A stretch of DNA of 64,000 bases from Chryseobacterium sp. c4a. Lineage in GTDB: Bacteria; Bacteroidota; Bacteroidia; Flavobacteriales; Weeksellaceae. Numbering within the stretch: position 1 is the stretch's first letter; each line of letters begins with the position of its first letter. The notes beneath the pieces are model-generated. The model saw only the letters and a program-made list of their open reading frames with translations. It made no database searches and was not told the DNA's origin. Positions 7,727-17,800 of the stretch are shown one piece after another. Position numbers and translations under genes: made by a program. The DNA lies in NCBI RefSeq assembly GCF_009900745.1, contig NZ_WXVU01000012.1, positions 1-64,000 on the forward strand, in the 5' to 3' direction.

Positions 7727-8356
7727 TTAGTTTTTAGAAGACTGTTGATATTCAAAAAGTTCCGCAATCGTATCTACCAGGTTTTGTCCGTGGTGTTTTC
7801 CCACAAGGTAAAGCGCGGCATCTATTCCTGCTGTTATTCCTGCTGTAGTAATCAATTGTCCCTGATCTACAAACCGAACATCTCTTCTCACAATACTTTC
7901 CGGGTTATGTTGTTCCAGGGCATCCAGCAACATAGAATGGGTGGTAATTTCCTTATGATTCAAAATTCCTGTTTTAGATAAATGCATGCTTCCTGTACAA
8001 ACTGTAAAAACAATCGTTCCGTTTTGATACAGATCTTTAATCCATTGCATTACTGTATTCTGGAAATCCTGATCCTGTAAGTATTCCATCACATAATCAG
8101 GATTGGCTCCCGGAATGACAATCATATCCGGTCTTGGAGCTGTTTGTATATCATAGGTAGGAATAATGGCCATGGTATTAGCTTCCATGCATACAGCATC
8201 TTTCATTTTCCCGACAGTATAACAATGATAGCTTCCTGCAGAGATAAGATTCGCTTTGATAAAAACATCCAGTGGGCCATTCAGATCAAGAGCTTCTACC
8301 TGATCATAAATTAAAAATGCTACATTCATTGTCTTGTTATTTTGTTGTTGATTCAT
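7727..8356 (-). CDS. DJ-1/PfpI (GATase1-like) family protein
   Basis: This 209-residue protein has the DJ-1/PfpI fold. The N-terminus is NVAFLIYDQVEALDLNGPLDVF, and the conserved nucleophile Cys120 lies in TVCTGSMHLSKTGIL at the elbow, followed by a TTH motif. It has no DNA-binding domain. Members are cysteine hydrolases, isonitrile hydratase-like enzymes or sensors. It lies 94 bp downstream of a GlxA-type regulator that has the same kind of domain, so the two probably form one response unit. The reaction is not known. Confidence 0.85.
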   Translation of the reverse strand: MNQQQNNKTMNVAFLIYDQVEALDLNGPLDVFIKANLISAGSYHCYTVGKMKDAVCMEANTMAIIPTYDIQTAPRPDMIVIPGANPDYVMEYLQDQDFQNTVMQWIKDLYQNGTIVFTVCTGSMHLSKTGILNHKEITTHSMLLDALEQHNPESIVRRDVRFVDQGQLITTAGITAGIDAALYLVGKHHGQNLVDTIAELFEYQQSSKN

Positions 8357-8450
8357 AATGATATTCTAAAAATTAATAGTTTAAATAGGGATATAGTTTT
8401 CCTTGCCGACAATTGATTATCAGCTTTAACGGATCAAAAAGTAAAAAGAG

Positions 8451-9452
8451 TTATTCGGTTCCCGTACAGTTTTTACGGTATTGTACCGGAGAAATTGAAA
8501 GATATTTTAAAAATAACCGACGAAGAGAAACTGCATTTCCAAAGCCACATTTTCCAGCAATCATTTCGATGCTCATCTCTGTGTATTCCAACATATTTTT
8601 AGCCTGATCCAGTCTCATTTTTTCAAGAAACCGACCTGGAGTCATTCCTGATTCCTTCAAAAATACTCTGGAGAAATTACGAACACTCATGTGTACAGAT
8701 TCGGCCATAAATTCTATACTGATAGCCTGTCCTAATTTGTCTTTAAGCAAATCTCTGATTTCCTTTGTGAATGGCGATAGCATTTCATAATCAGAAATAG
8801 CATTTCCGAACTGAGATTGTACTCCTGGTCTTTTCAAGTGTAATACGAGATGTTTAGCCACTTCCGAAGCCATGGGTTTTCCGAAATCCTCTTCCAATAA
8901 CGCCAAAGCCAGATCTATTCCCGAAGACACTCCTCCTGAAGTATAAATTCCTTGATCATGAATAAAAAATGGATTAACATTTACCTCCAGATCAGGATAA
9001 GTCCGTTGCAGTATATTGGCATATTTCCAATGGGTTGTAACTTGTTTTCCCTTTAGCAATCCGGCTTTAGCTAAAACGAAAGCCCCCACACAAACTGATC
9101 CTATGCGCCTTACCTTTCCCGTCATATTTTGCAGATAGGAATAAAGGTCTGCATTGATCTCATGTAAGGTTTCAAGGTCTGTACCTGCTACCAACAGGGT
9201 ATCTATCGGAAAATCTGCATCGTAAATAGTATGTGTACATGGCAAGGGAATTCCCGAACTTGAATATATTATTTTATTGGCGGTACCGGATATCAAGTGA
9301 ATCTGATATTTCAAACCGGCTTTATCATCCGGCAAAAAGAGATTGGCTCCTGTAAATACATCACACGGACCCGCAACATCCAACAATTGAACCTGTGGTA
9401 AGACCAAAAGTGCTATATGTTTTATTCCTGATTGTTTTCCTGCATTTTCCAT
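8451..9452 (-). CDS. GlxA-family transcriptional regulator (DJ-1-like domain plus AraC HTH)
   Basis: This 333-residue protein has an N-terminal DJ-1/PfpI-like domain (about residues 10-200, with Cys121 in GSVCVGAFVLAKAG). A C-terminal AraC double helix-turn-helix follows (about residues 230-328, ending in ISPVQYRKN). In this family the first domain senses a small ligand and the second binds DNA. The gene is upstream of the DJ-1-only gene in the same direction and likely regulates it. The start gives a good N-terminal domain alignment; earlier in-frame ATG codons are not needed. Confidence 0.9.
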   Translation of the reverse strand: MENAGKQSGIKHIALLVLPQVQLLDVAGPCDVFTGANLFLPDDKAGLKYQIHLISGTANKIIYSSSGIPLPCTHTIYDADFPIDTLLVAGTDLETLHEINADLYSYLQNMTGKVRRIGSVCVGAFVLAKAGLLKGKQVTTHWKYANILQRTYPDLEVNVNPFFIHDQGIYTSGGVSSGIDLALALLEEDFGKPMASEVAKHLVLHLKRPGVQSQFGNAISDYEMLSPFTKEIRDLLKDKLGQAISIEFMAESVHMSVRNFSRVFLKESGMTPGRFLEKMRLDQAKNMLEYTEMSIEMIAGKCGFGNAVSLRRLFLKYLSISPVQYRKNCTGTE

Positions 9453-9551
9453 GTCTCAATTTGTATGATACAAAGGTACAGAGAATGCCAGATGGCTGCA
9501 ATGACAAAAAAGGAACAGTTTCAGCCATCTTTATTTTTAATTTCATCACCT

Positions 9552-9581
9552 AAAAAAGAGACTGCCTTAAAAGACAGTCTC
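9552..9581 (-). terminator. Terminator of the efflux operon
   Basis: The stem GAGACTG / CAGTCTC (9558-9581) lies just beyond the stop of the MFS gene. On the minus strand the stem is followed by TTTTTT. Confidence 0.8.
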
Positions 9582-9632
9582 AGCACTCTCACTATAAAAT
9601 TAGCTAATAAGCTATACTTTTAAATTAAAAAA

Positions 9633-11225
9633 TTATGCAGGCGATAATCTGCGTGATTTTAAATAAAGGGCAGTACGATTCAGATAGGGAAATAAGATGA
9701 TTAGTAGTAATGCTCCGGCTAAAAGCCATACCATCATTTCGTAATAATCCATCGCAAAACGGACATGATCCTGAACATTAAGCCTTCCTACCAACAATTT
9801 ATTGGAGGCCTTTACCGCATGATCTTCAAGCATTCCCTTAGCGGTAAGTTTAGCAGTTTGTTTATGTAGAAAGTCCTTTACAAAAGGATCTACCGCTGTA
9901 ACATGATCCTGAAAAGCATTGTAGTGACGACTTTTTTCAAAGAGTTCAAAAAAATTAATCAATGCAATACTGGCACAAAACCCAAAATAACGGATAGCTA
10001 AAGCAGTTGCCGCTGCTGATGGCCCAATAGAAGCAGGAACTGATGATATGATATAAATAATTGTCGGAACCATAATCAGCCCTACCCCCAATCCCTGAAG
10101 AAATAAAGGAATATAATAATTGAATTCATCTGCTTGTACATCAAAGGAATAATACATCAAAGCATGAAATAAAAGCAACATCAGAAAACCCGGCACCCAG
10201 ATATATTGTATTTTCTTTTTCTGTAAAACCATACAACAGGCTATGATAACCCCAATAATTAATCCGGAAAGATTAAATATATTGATGTAAGAGATATAAA
10301 ATGGATCCAGATGCAGTTCTGTCGCAAAAAAACTGTTTGTAATTCCTGAGGCAAAGCGACAAATATACATAACGAAAAGAATCAATAACCCTATTTTAAA
10401 ATTTCTGTATTTGAAAATCCTAAGGTCTATATAAGGTCTTTTAATTGAATTCTGACGGAAAACCGATATCCCAATCAATGCAATGATAGCCATTACACTT
10501 CCCAAAATCCGGTTATCTTCCAGCCAATAATATTCCTGTCCGAAAATGGTTATATAACCCACCAGCACCAAAATCGTACTGAAAACCGCAAAACTTTGCC
10601 AGTCTAATTTATACAAATGAAACCGCACATTGGGTCTGTAATTCGTCATGGATAATGTCAGAAAAATAAGCCCCGGCAAATATGAAAAGATCGCCGTTTT
10701 ATACACGATATTAAAATTATAGGAATCTATAAGATTAGCTGTAATCAGGTTATTAAAAGGTAATGCACAAATCAGGATTCCAAAAAACACGGAAAAACTG
10801 ATCTCTCTTCCCCTTTCACTACTCAGTCGTGTAAAAATCAACGTCAATGAAAGGTTGACATTCCCGGCAAACAACATTCCCTGTATAAAACGTATGGGAA
10901 AAAGAACATACACTTCACGGGTGAAATAACATATAAGACAGGCTAGAATCTGTAAGGTGGTAAATAAAAGAAAATACTCCTTAGCTGCCAGAAAACTAAA
11001 AAACCTCCTTTCAAGGCAATAAAACCCAACATATCCTGCATAGAATAATGCTACTGAAAACTGTATATCTGCAGGTTCACTCCCATAATACCCTGCTGCT
11101 GCATTAATATTGGTCAGTGGGAGAAAAAAAATGATAATTCCCGGTAAAGTCATGGAAAAAAGAATAATTTTCACCAGCCATTCCGGTGCCCATTTTTTAA
11201 AAAAGGGCATTTGTCTTTTAGCCAT
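9633..11225 (-). CDS. MFS drug-efflux transporter (14-helix DHA2 type)
   Basis: This 530-residue integral membrane protein has about fourteen hydrophobic helices, the layout of proton-driven DHA2/EmrB-type exporters. It is the third gene of a TolC-HlyD-MFS operon: its ATG shares one base with the HlyD stop codon (TAATG). Together the three would form a pump spanning inner membrane, periplasm and outer membrane, as in EmrAB-TolC. A large hydrophilic segment near residues 425-490 before the last helix matches the family. The substrates are unknown, probably hydrophobic toxic compounds. Confidence 0.88.
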   Translation of the reverse strand: MAKRQMPFFKKWAPEWLVKIILFSMTLPGIIIFFLPLTNINAAAGYYGSEPADIQFSVALFYAGYVGFYCLERRFFSFLAAKEYFLLFTTLQILACLICYFTREVYVLFPIRFIQGMLFAGNVNLSLTLIFTRLSSERGREISFSVFFGILICALPFNNLITANLIDSYNFNIVYKTAIFSYLPGLIFLTLSMTNYRPNVRFHLYKLDWQSFAVFSTILVLVGYITIFGQEYYWLEDNRILGSVMAIIALIGISVFRQNSIKRPYIDLRIFKYRNFKIGLLILFVMYICRFASGITNSFFATELHLDPFYISYINIFNLSGLIIGVIIACCMVLQKKKIQYIWVPGFLMLLLFHALMYYSFDVQADEFNYYIPLFLQGLGVGLIMVPTIIYIISSVPASIGPSAAATALAIRYFGFCASIALINFFELFEKSRHYNAFQDHVTAVDPFVKDFLHKQTAKLTAKGMLEDHAVKASNKLLVGRLNVQDHVRFAMDYYEMMVWLLAGALLLIILFPYLNRTALYLKSRRLSPA

Positions 11226-12283
11226 TAGGAATGCTTTTTATTAGCATATACATTTACGTTCATTCCCATTTTGAGAATATCGATTTCTCTTCTTTTTCCT
11301 TCTACTTTAATTCTTACAGGAATACGTTGAACAATTTTCACATAGTTTCCGGTAGAGTTATCAGGAGGCAGTAAAGAAAAACTGGAACCTGTTGCTGGTG
11401 ACAATGAAATAATGGTTCCTTTAAATTCTTTATCAGGGTAAGAATCTGCAACAATTTTCACCTGATCTCCAATTTTCATATCCTTGATCTGGGTTTCTTT
11501 ATAATTAGCCACCACCCATTTATCCGTTTCATTATTCACGATGAAAGCTAATGTTTCTCCAGCATCAATCATTTGTCCAACCTCAACGGTTCTTCTTCCC
11601 ATTCTTCCATCATACGAAGCCACTACAGCGGTATAACTTACATCTAGCTTATGACGATCCAATAAAGCTTCCAATCTTGCAATTTCAGCTTGCACAACGG
11701 TTTTTTCAGCCTGAATATCACCGATTTTTGATACGGAAGCAGCATAATTGTCCTGTGACGTTTTATAGTCACTTTCGTTCACGTCCAGTGTTGCTTTTAC
11801 ATCTTCCAGTCTCTGTTTGGTAGCAGATTCTTCATCATAAAGTTTTTTATAACGATTGTAATCAAGTTGTTGTTTCCAGACCTTTGCCTTATTAGCATCT
11901 ACCTGAGCTTGCGCAGCAGCGGCTTCTTTCTCTGTAGTTCCGGTGGTACTTTGCAGCACTTTTAGTTGTGCACGGGCTTTCTGAAGAGCAGCCTGCGTTT
12001 GTTTTTGCTGAAGAACATATTCACGATTATCAATCAATAAAAGGGTATCTCCTTTTTTTACTTCCTGGTTTTCCTCAAATTTTACAGCCACAATAAACCC
12101 GCCTGCTCTTGAAATAACCGGGTTTACATATTCCTGAACCTGGGCATCATTGGTTTGCTCATATCTGTAATAATTTTTAAGAGTAAAACCGCCCCAGACA
12201 GCAAGTGCGGCAACGATTAAAACTGAAATCCATCCTGTGATCTTTGTGATCAATCTGTCGGTAGGGGTATATTTTTTTTTCAT
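11225..12283 (-). CDS. HlyD-family efflux adaptor (membrane fusion protein, EmrA-like)
   Basis: This 352-residue protein starts MKKKYTPTDR. It has one N-terminal membrane anchor (about residues 11-31), a biotinyl-lipoyl-like half (NPVISRAGGFIVAVKFEENQ), a long alpha-helical coiled-coil hairpin (about residues 75-190), and a second lipoyl/beta-barrel part with DGRMGRRTVEVGQMI. It bridges the MFS pump and the TolC channel. I chose 12283 as the start because a longer frame back to 12499 would overlap the end of the TolC gene and adds non-family residues. The gap to the TolC stop is 4 bp. Confidence 0.9.
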   Translation of the reverse strand: MKKKYTPTDRLITKITGWISVLIVAALAVWGGFTLKNYYRYEQTNDAQVQEYVNPVISRAGGFIVAVKFEENQEVKKGDTLLLIDNREYVLQQKQTQAALQKARAQLKVLQSTTGTTEKEAAAAQAQVDANKAKVWKQQLDYNRYKKLYDEESATKQRLEDVKATLDVNESDYKTSQDNYAASVSKIGDIQAEKTVVQAEIARLEALLDRHKLDVSYTAVVASYDGRMGRRTVEVGQMIDAGETLAFIVNNETDKWVVANYKETQIKDMKIGDQVKIVADSYPDKEFKGTIISLSPATGSSFSLLPPDNSTGNYVKIVQRIPVRIKVEGKRREIDILKMGMNVNVYANKKHS

Positions 12284-12287
12284 TGTA

Positions 12288-13610
12288 TTATAAAACGCCT
12301 GTAATATTTTGTAGTAAATAATAATTGTTCTGTGCCATGATTTTCGCTGCTTCCAATTCAAATTTTGTCTGAAGCAACTGGATATCCGCATCCAAAAGTT
12401 CTGTAATAAGGGAGGTTTGATTGAAGTAAGTATTTTTGATAATACGTGCATTTTCCTTGGCCTGGGCAACATTGGTTTCTGCAACTTTAATCTGTTCAAG
12501 AGCTTCCTGATATCTTAAATAAGCTTCTTTTACCTGTTGTCTTACCTTATCTTCAGTATCTTTATGCACCTCCTCTTCTTTTTCAAATTCCAGTTTAGCG
12601 GCTTTTACTTTATTGGTATTGTGATACAATTCGGAAATAGAAAACGAGGCTTTAAGTCCCACGATTCCCAATGAATACCAATTAGGATTATAAGGGTAAA
12701 GGAAAATCTGCGGATTAGCATAATAAAATTCGCCATACATCCCAACTTTAGGGAGTATATTGGCTTTTACCTGCTTCAATTTCAGTTTACTTAACTCTGT
12801 TCCCTGCTCAGAAACATGATAGTCAAATGAATGCTCCATCGCCAGTTTCAGATATTCTGCATAAGTTGTATTGGCATCCCATTGTACAGAAGGAGCTTCT
12901 GGGATCACAATCTGCTCATCAGGAACTCCCAAAAGAATGTTCAGTTTCTGCATCGCGATCAGAATATCATTTTGAATGGTCACCAAGGTCATCTTACGTT
13001 TTGAAAGTTCAAGCTCGATTCTCAAAACATCACTTTTTAGTACTACTCCGTTTTTATATAAAGATTTGATTTCTTTAAGCTGTACTTCCTGATCTTTAAT
13101 ATCTTGCTGAATAAGATCTCTGAAAATATATGTTTTCTGAAGTTCCAGATAAAGAGCTGCTGTTTTGTAATGGATATCGGAAACGGCCTGTTCTTTCTGA
13201 ATTTCTTTTACCTTTTGTAAGGTTTCGTTTTCCTTGATCTTTAAATTGAGTTTATTTCCGTTATAAATGTTCAGATAAAAATCGGCTCCTACTCTGTAAA
13301 GGGTGTGGATAACCTCGTGTTGGGTAGGTTTGGAAAATATTCCGTTTTCATAAATTGGGATATTCGAGGCTTTTTCTACGGATCCTTTAAATTGTATTTC
13401 TGGAAGTCGCTCTCTTTTGGTGTCTTTTACTTCCGTTTCGGCAATGTCTACATTGATGGTATTGATTTTAATATGACGGCTGTTTTCTTCAGCTCTTTGC
13501 CATGCGTCTTTTAGGGAGATCCGCATGGTATCATTTCGTGGACTGCCTGTCTGAGCCGATATTGTGTAGGAAGCTCCTAGCATCAGCAGTCCGGTGACAT
13601 AAATTTTCAT
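12288..13610 (-). CDS. TolC-family outer-membrane efflux channel
   Basis: This 440-residue protein has a signal peptide (residues 1-19, ending ISAQ) and two related halves of long amphipathic helices with beta segments, typical of outer membrane efflux proteins. Landmarks are LKDAWQRAEENSR near the start and a second LKLAMEHSFD-type repeat in the second half. It would form the trimeric exit duct for the HlyD-MFS pump. It is the first gene of the operon and is divergent from an AraC-family regulator whose start is 132 bp away. Confidence 0.9.
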   Translation of the reverse strand: MKIYVTGLLMLGASYTISAQTGSPRNDTMRISLKDAWQRAEENSRHIKINTINVDIAETEVKDTKRERLPEIQFKGSVEKASNIPIYENGIFSKPTQHEVIHTLYRVGADFYLNIYNGNKLNLKIKENETLQKVKEIQKEQAVSDIHYKTAALYLELQKTYIFRDLIQQDIKDQEVQLKEIKSLYKNGVVLKSDVLRIELELSKRKMTLVTIQNDILIAMQKLNILLGVPDEQIVIPEAPSVQWDANTTYAEYLKLAMEHSFDYHVSEQGTELSKLKLKQVKANILPKVGMYGEFYYANPQIFLYPYNPNWYSLGIVGLKASFSISELYHNTNKVKAAKLEFEKEEEVHKDTEDKVRQQVKEAYLRYQEALEQIKVAETNVAQAKENARIIKNTYFNQTSLITELLDADIQLLQTKFELEAAKIMAQNNYYLLQNITGVL

Positions 13611-13635
13611 TTGAATTTTTCGAATTATTGCACTG

Positions 13636-13715
13636 CAAATTTATTGGCAATCCTGATATTATTTTTATCTAAAATAGTCAAGTTTTACATGATTCCGGCC
13701 AAATTATTATATTTG
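13636..13715. promoter_or_regulatory. Divergent promoter region of efflux operon and AraC gene
   Basis: A TAAATTTG box on the minus strand (complement of 13636-13643) faces the TolC gene. A TATATTTG box on the plus strand (13708-13715) faces the AraC gene. Both fit the Bacteroidota -7 pattern TAnnTTTG. Convincing TTG boxes at 19 nt are not evident, so the assignment is tentative. Confidence 0.45.
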
Positions 13716-13742
13716 CATTTTCAACAGTATTTTAGTTTTAAT

Positions 13743-14540
13743 ATGGGATTAATCGCAGCGCTTCCGGACATCGATAAACACGACAAAAGTGTATTCGTTA
13801 TGCATGAAAAATCAGAGAAACTGATTCCTTTCCATAAACACACCAAAGGACAATTGAGTTATGTAGAAGGCGGTATTGCTTATATTACTATCGAAAACAG
13901 AACCTATGTGGTACCTGCCCGACACTTCTTCTGGATTCCTCAGGGAATGGAGCATATTTTAGAGATCGGCCATACCGCTACTGTTCTGCGTTCCCTTTAT
14001 TTTTATGCGCATGACGATGTTTCGGATCCTTTTTACAGCAGGCTGGGCATCTATCCTGCGTCAGAACTTTTAATCCAGATGATCAAATATACAGAGATTT
14101 GGGATGAAAAACATGTGACTGATAAGGATGAAAACTTTGAGTTCCTGATTGCTTTAAAAAAAATTCTACCTAAAACGCATAAACAACCCTTGCCTATTAT
14201 TCTACCTGCCACTCATAATAAGCAGATGATGAAAATAGTTTCTTACCTGGAATGGAATATGGGAGAAAAATTAACTCTTACCAATGTAAGTGACAGATTT
14301 GGGTTGAGTGAGCGCTCTATATCACGTCTCTTTAAAGCAGATATGGATATTTCTTTTCTTCAGTATCTGAAAACGTTAAGGATTATCAAAGCCATAGAAC
14401 TTCTTTTAAATACGGATAAGCCTATTAATGAGATCGCGAATGATGTTGGCTATAGTTCAATCAGCGCTTTTAGTGATACGTTTCATGAGTTTACGCAATC
14501 GCGGCCTTCGGATCTTAGGAAAAGCAGTAAGGCTTTTTAA
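13743..14540 (+). CDS. AraC-family regulator, divergent to the efflux operon
   Basis: This 265-residue protein has an N-terminal cupin (HEKSEKLIPFHKHTKGQLSY with metal-site-like histidines, then a second cupin strand set). A C-terminal AraC helix-turn-helix follows (about residues 165-262, including LTLTNVSDRFGLSERSISRLF and the ending RPSDLRK). I use the ATG at 13743. The frame stays open back to 13611, but those residues are hydrophobic non-family sequence that would overlap the promoter. Its divergent placement suggests it controls the TolC-HlyD-MFS genes. Confidence 0.88.
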   Translation: MGLIAALPDIDKHDKSVFVMHEKSEKLIPFHKHTKGQLSYVEGGIAYITIENRTYVVPARHFFWIPQGMEHILEIGHTATVLRSLYFYAHDDVSDPFYSRLGIYPASELLIQMIKYTEIWDEKHVTDKDENFEFLIALKKILPKTHKQPLPIILPATHNKQMMKIVSYLEWNMGEKLTLTNVSDRFGLSERSISRLFKADMDISFLQYLKTLRIIKAIELLLNTDKPINEIANDVGYSSISAFSDTFHEFTQSRPSDLRKSSKAF

Positions 14541-14667
14541 TGTACTTATGAGGATATCCGAAAATCATTCTATAACAATGTTGATTGGGTATTCATTTAG
14601 AGAAAAATATACAGTCTTCCAACTATAATCTTATTAAATGGCTGGCTTACCTTCAGTTTACTTATAT

Positions 14668-14702
14668 AAAAAGCCCTTAAACATTCTGTTCAAAGGCTTT
14701 TA
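14668..14702. terminator. Bidirectional terminator
   Basis: AAAAGCC and GGCTTTT arms (about 7 bp, 18-nt loop) lie between the convergent AraC and DUF2723 genes, with T-rich sequence on both outgoing strands. Confidence 0.6.
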
Positions 14703-14816
14703 AAAACATTAAGCAGACAGGATTCAGAATTGTACAAGGCAAAATCAAAAGATTTTAAAACGAAACTATAAAAACAAAATCCTTTTTCTGAAAGGCCTGC
14801 CTGATCTTAATGAGTA

Positions 14817-17800
14817 TTATTGTGTAGCTTTAATAATCGCTGTAGTGATCTGCTCTTCCTTCTTCTTTGCATAAGTAGAATCAAAAGGTTCCATAGCATT
14901 GAATAAGTACTGATAAAAAGGAGCTATCTGCTGAACTTTTTCAGATTCCTTTGTTGCTTTTTCTTTATCCATTTGCTGAAGCCTACTGATAAAAGCATTG
15001 AACTTTTGATCTATTGGTTCCACTGATTTCAGAAGATAAGCCTGAGCTTTTTCATTCTGTCCCAATTTTCTATAGGCATCTGCCACTGCTGAAACCACAA
15101 GCGCATATTCCATAGGTTTAGATCTCATCTGTCTTTTGGCTGCTGCCTGGAATTTAGGAGATAGACTCAGATAATAGTCATATTCAGAAAATATATCTTT
15201 CTTCAGGTTTCCAGCCAACTGAAGCCCTTTTTGTTCCTGGCCTGCAATAATATAAGCAGTAACAATCGAGCTCAATGAACGGGGATCATTGTATTTTTCA
15301 GCTGGAATTTCCTTCGTTACAATGTTCAGCAATTCTGAAGCTTTTGCTTTCTCTCCATTCGCCATCAATGCAGAAACCGCTCTGCTCACAGACATCCTGT
15401 AGTTCATAATATCGGATATAACGGTCTCATCATAATAGACACTAAGATCTTTGAAGTTGCCCCATTTGTAATTTTTTACTACGTTATAAAGAGAATTCGC
15501 ATCTACTCTGCCTTTATCTCCATCCGGACTTTGAAGAGTACGAATAGGAACCAATTTGTAGCTAAAACCATCAAACTGAAGATAATCATCAAGGTAAAAG
15601 ATATTTTCGCTGTCATACATTCCTCCTGAAGAAAAGTTGATCGTACGTTTCCAGTCGAAATTAGCAAGTATATCCAGCATTATAAGATGACTTTTATAAA
15701 GGGTATTCGCTCCATAGCTGATCATAATGTGATCCACAGCATTCGGAAGATCAGCCTGACTAATGATACCAGACTTTACAGCATTCTCCTTATTCACCGG
15801 AAGAATGAATTTATTTACCGGGATAATATTATATTTTTCATATTCTTTCTCACCGAAATACATTTTCAGGAGTTCGTCTTTTGCAGGAGATTTATATTTC
15901 AGAAACCTAATAGCATCTTTTACAGTCATTGAATCCTGAGTCAGGAACTTTCTGAATTCCTGAAATTCTGTTTCAGGAGCTCCCTGATCTTTTAACATCG
16001 CAAAAAATCCTTCCCAATCTTCTTTTTTCATCAGATATACCTGATCATTTACTCCATCCCGGTAATCTTCATGTTTTAATTCACCTGGAATTCCCATTGC
16101 ATTGTAAGTTCTTCTTTTTACCTGATCAATATTCCATGGAGTGGCCAACATTGTGAAATTCACTGTTTTTACATCATCCCTGAATCTTTCTGTTTCCTGA
16201 AGACCCCAAACCGGATACGTATCATTATCGGCATAGGTAAAAACAATACCATTTTTAGGCAATGATGCCAGGAGAGAATAGGCTGAATCATGAGCAGCGG
16301 ATTTCTTGCTGCGGTCATGTGGAACATAATTCTGAAAGCCCATCATGAAAGGAATTCCCAGCAGGACTACACCAAGTACAATATTGACCGTATCAGATTT
16401 TATTTTGGATTGAATAAACCATAAAATACTTCCGGCTCCCAACCCGATCCAAATGGCAAAAGCATAAAACGACCCTACCATTGCATAATCTCTTTCTCTT
16501 GGTTCAAAAGGTTTTACACCTGTATAGAAAACAATTCCAATACTGGTAATAACAAACAGTGAAAGAATGGCATAGAATCTTCCAAAGTCTCTGTTCAGCT
16601 GGAAAAAGAAACCGATTAGACCTAAGATAAGCGGTAGAAAAAAGAATTTCACGGTACTTTCATTGTTAAACTTAGCTGGCATATTATCCTGCTTACCCAA
16701 TAAAGCACTGTCTATAAAAGAGAACCCGGAGATCCAGTTTCCATGGGTATTTTCGAGATGTCCCTCTAAATCATTCTGTCTTCCCACAAAGTTCCACATC
16801 AGGTATCTTACAAAATAATACCCATTCTGAAAGGTGATAAAATAATCCATATTCTGAGCAAAAGAAGGTCTTTGTACATTGATAAGATCATAAGGTTTCA
16901 CCTTCATATAATCGTCTACCGTAATAGAATCATCTTCATATTTAGCTCTCAATTCATCAAAGATCTGCTTAGCCTGCGGATTATCTGCTACATCTTCATT
17001 CTCATTATTGAATGTAAAGTCCGGAGCGCCATACAGTGAAATATAATTCGCCATCACATCTTTATCTTCACTGAACATTCTCGGCATAAAGCTTATATGG
17101 GCTTTATTATAAACATAGTTAAACCTTTCTCCTGTTTTTCTGTAGGTCTGGGTCTTCTCATCCTTTTCATAAATATCCCCGGTAACTTTTCTTTTATAAC
17201 TTCCGTCTTCATTTTTTTCCAGTCCTTTTCTATCAAGAGCTGCCGTATAATTTTGTCCGTAGGTCGTTGGCCAGTCTCCGTATTGTTCTCTGTTATAATA
17301 ATCCTTCATTCCGATGGCTGTATCAGGATTGTTAAGATTCATAGGCGGATTAGCATTCGCTCTGATCGGAATGACCATCCAGCATGAAAAACCTATTATC
17401 ATATATACAACAGATAAAACAATGGTCTGGTAGATGTTTCTTTTTGCTTTTCTGGCATATTTAATCATGAAATAAGAGATCGCTGTCATTACAATAAAAG
17501 CGACAACAGTTCCGGAATGAAAAGGAAGTCCCAACCCATTCACAAAGAAAATCTCCAGTTGCCCAAACATCGTCATAATCAATGGGAAAATAATTTTAAA
17601 GACAAATGCCAGAACACCCAATGTGATAAGATTGGCAACAATAAAACTCTTCCATGTAAACGTATATTTTCTCGCATAATATATCAGACATACTGCCGGA
17701 ATAGCCAGCATACACATCATGTGTACTCCTACGGAAAGTCCTAGAATAAAGAAAATAAGAATAATCCATCTTTCATTGTCTGCAGCTTTATATTCGTTTT

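Noticed and set aside
11225..12499. Long version of the HlyD gene starting at 12499
   Set aside because: The first 72 codons overlap the TolC gene and do not resemble the family. The ATG at 12283, 4 bp after the TolC stop, gives a normal adaptor.
13611..13742. N-terminal extension of the AraC gene to 13611
   Set aside because: It would begin one base after the divergent TolC start and cover the promoter boxes. The residues are not family-like.
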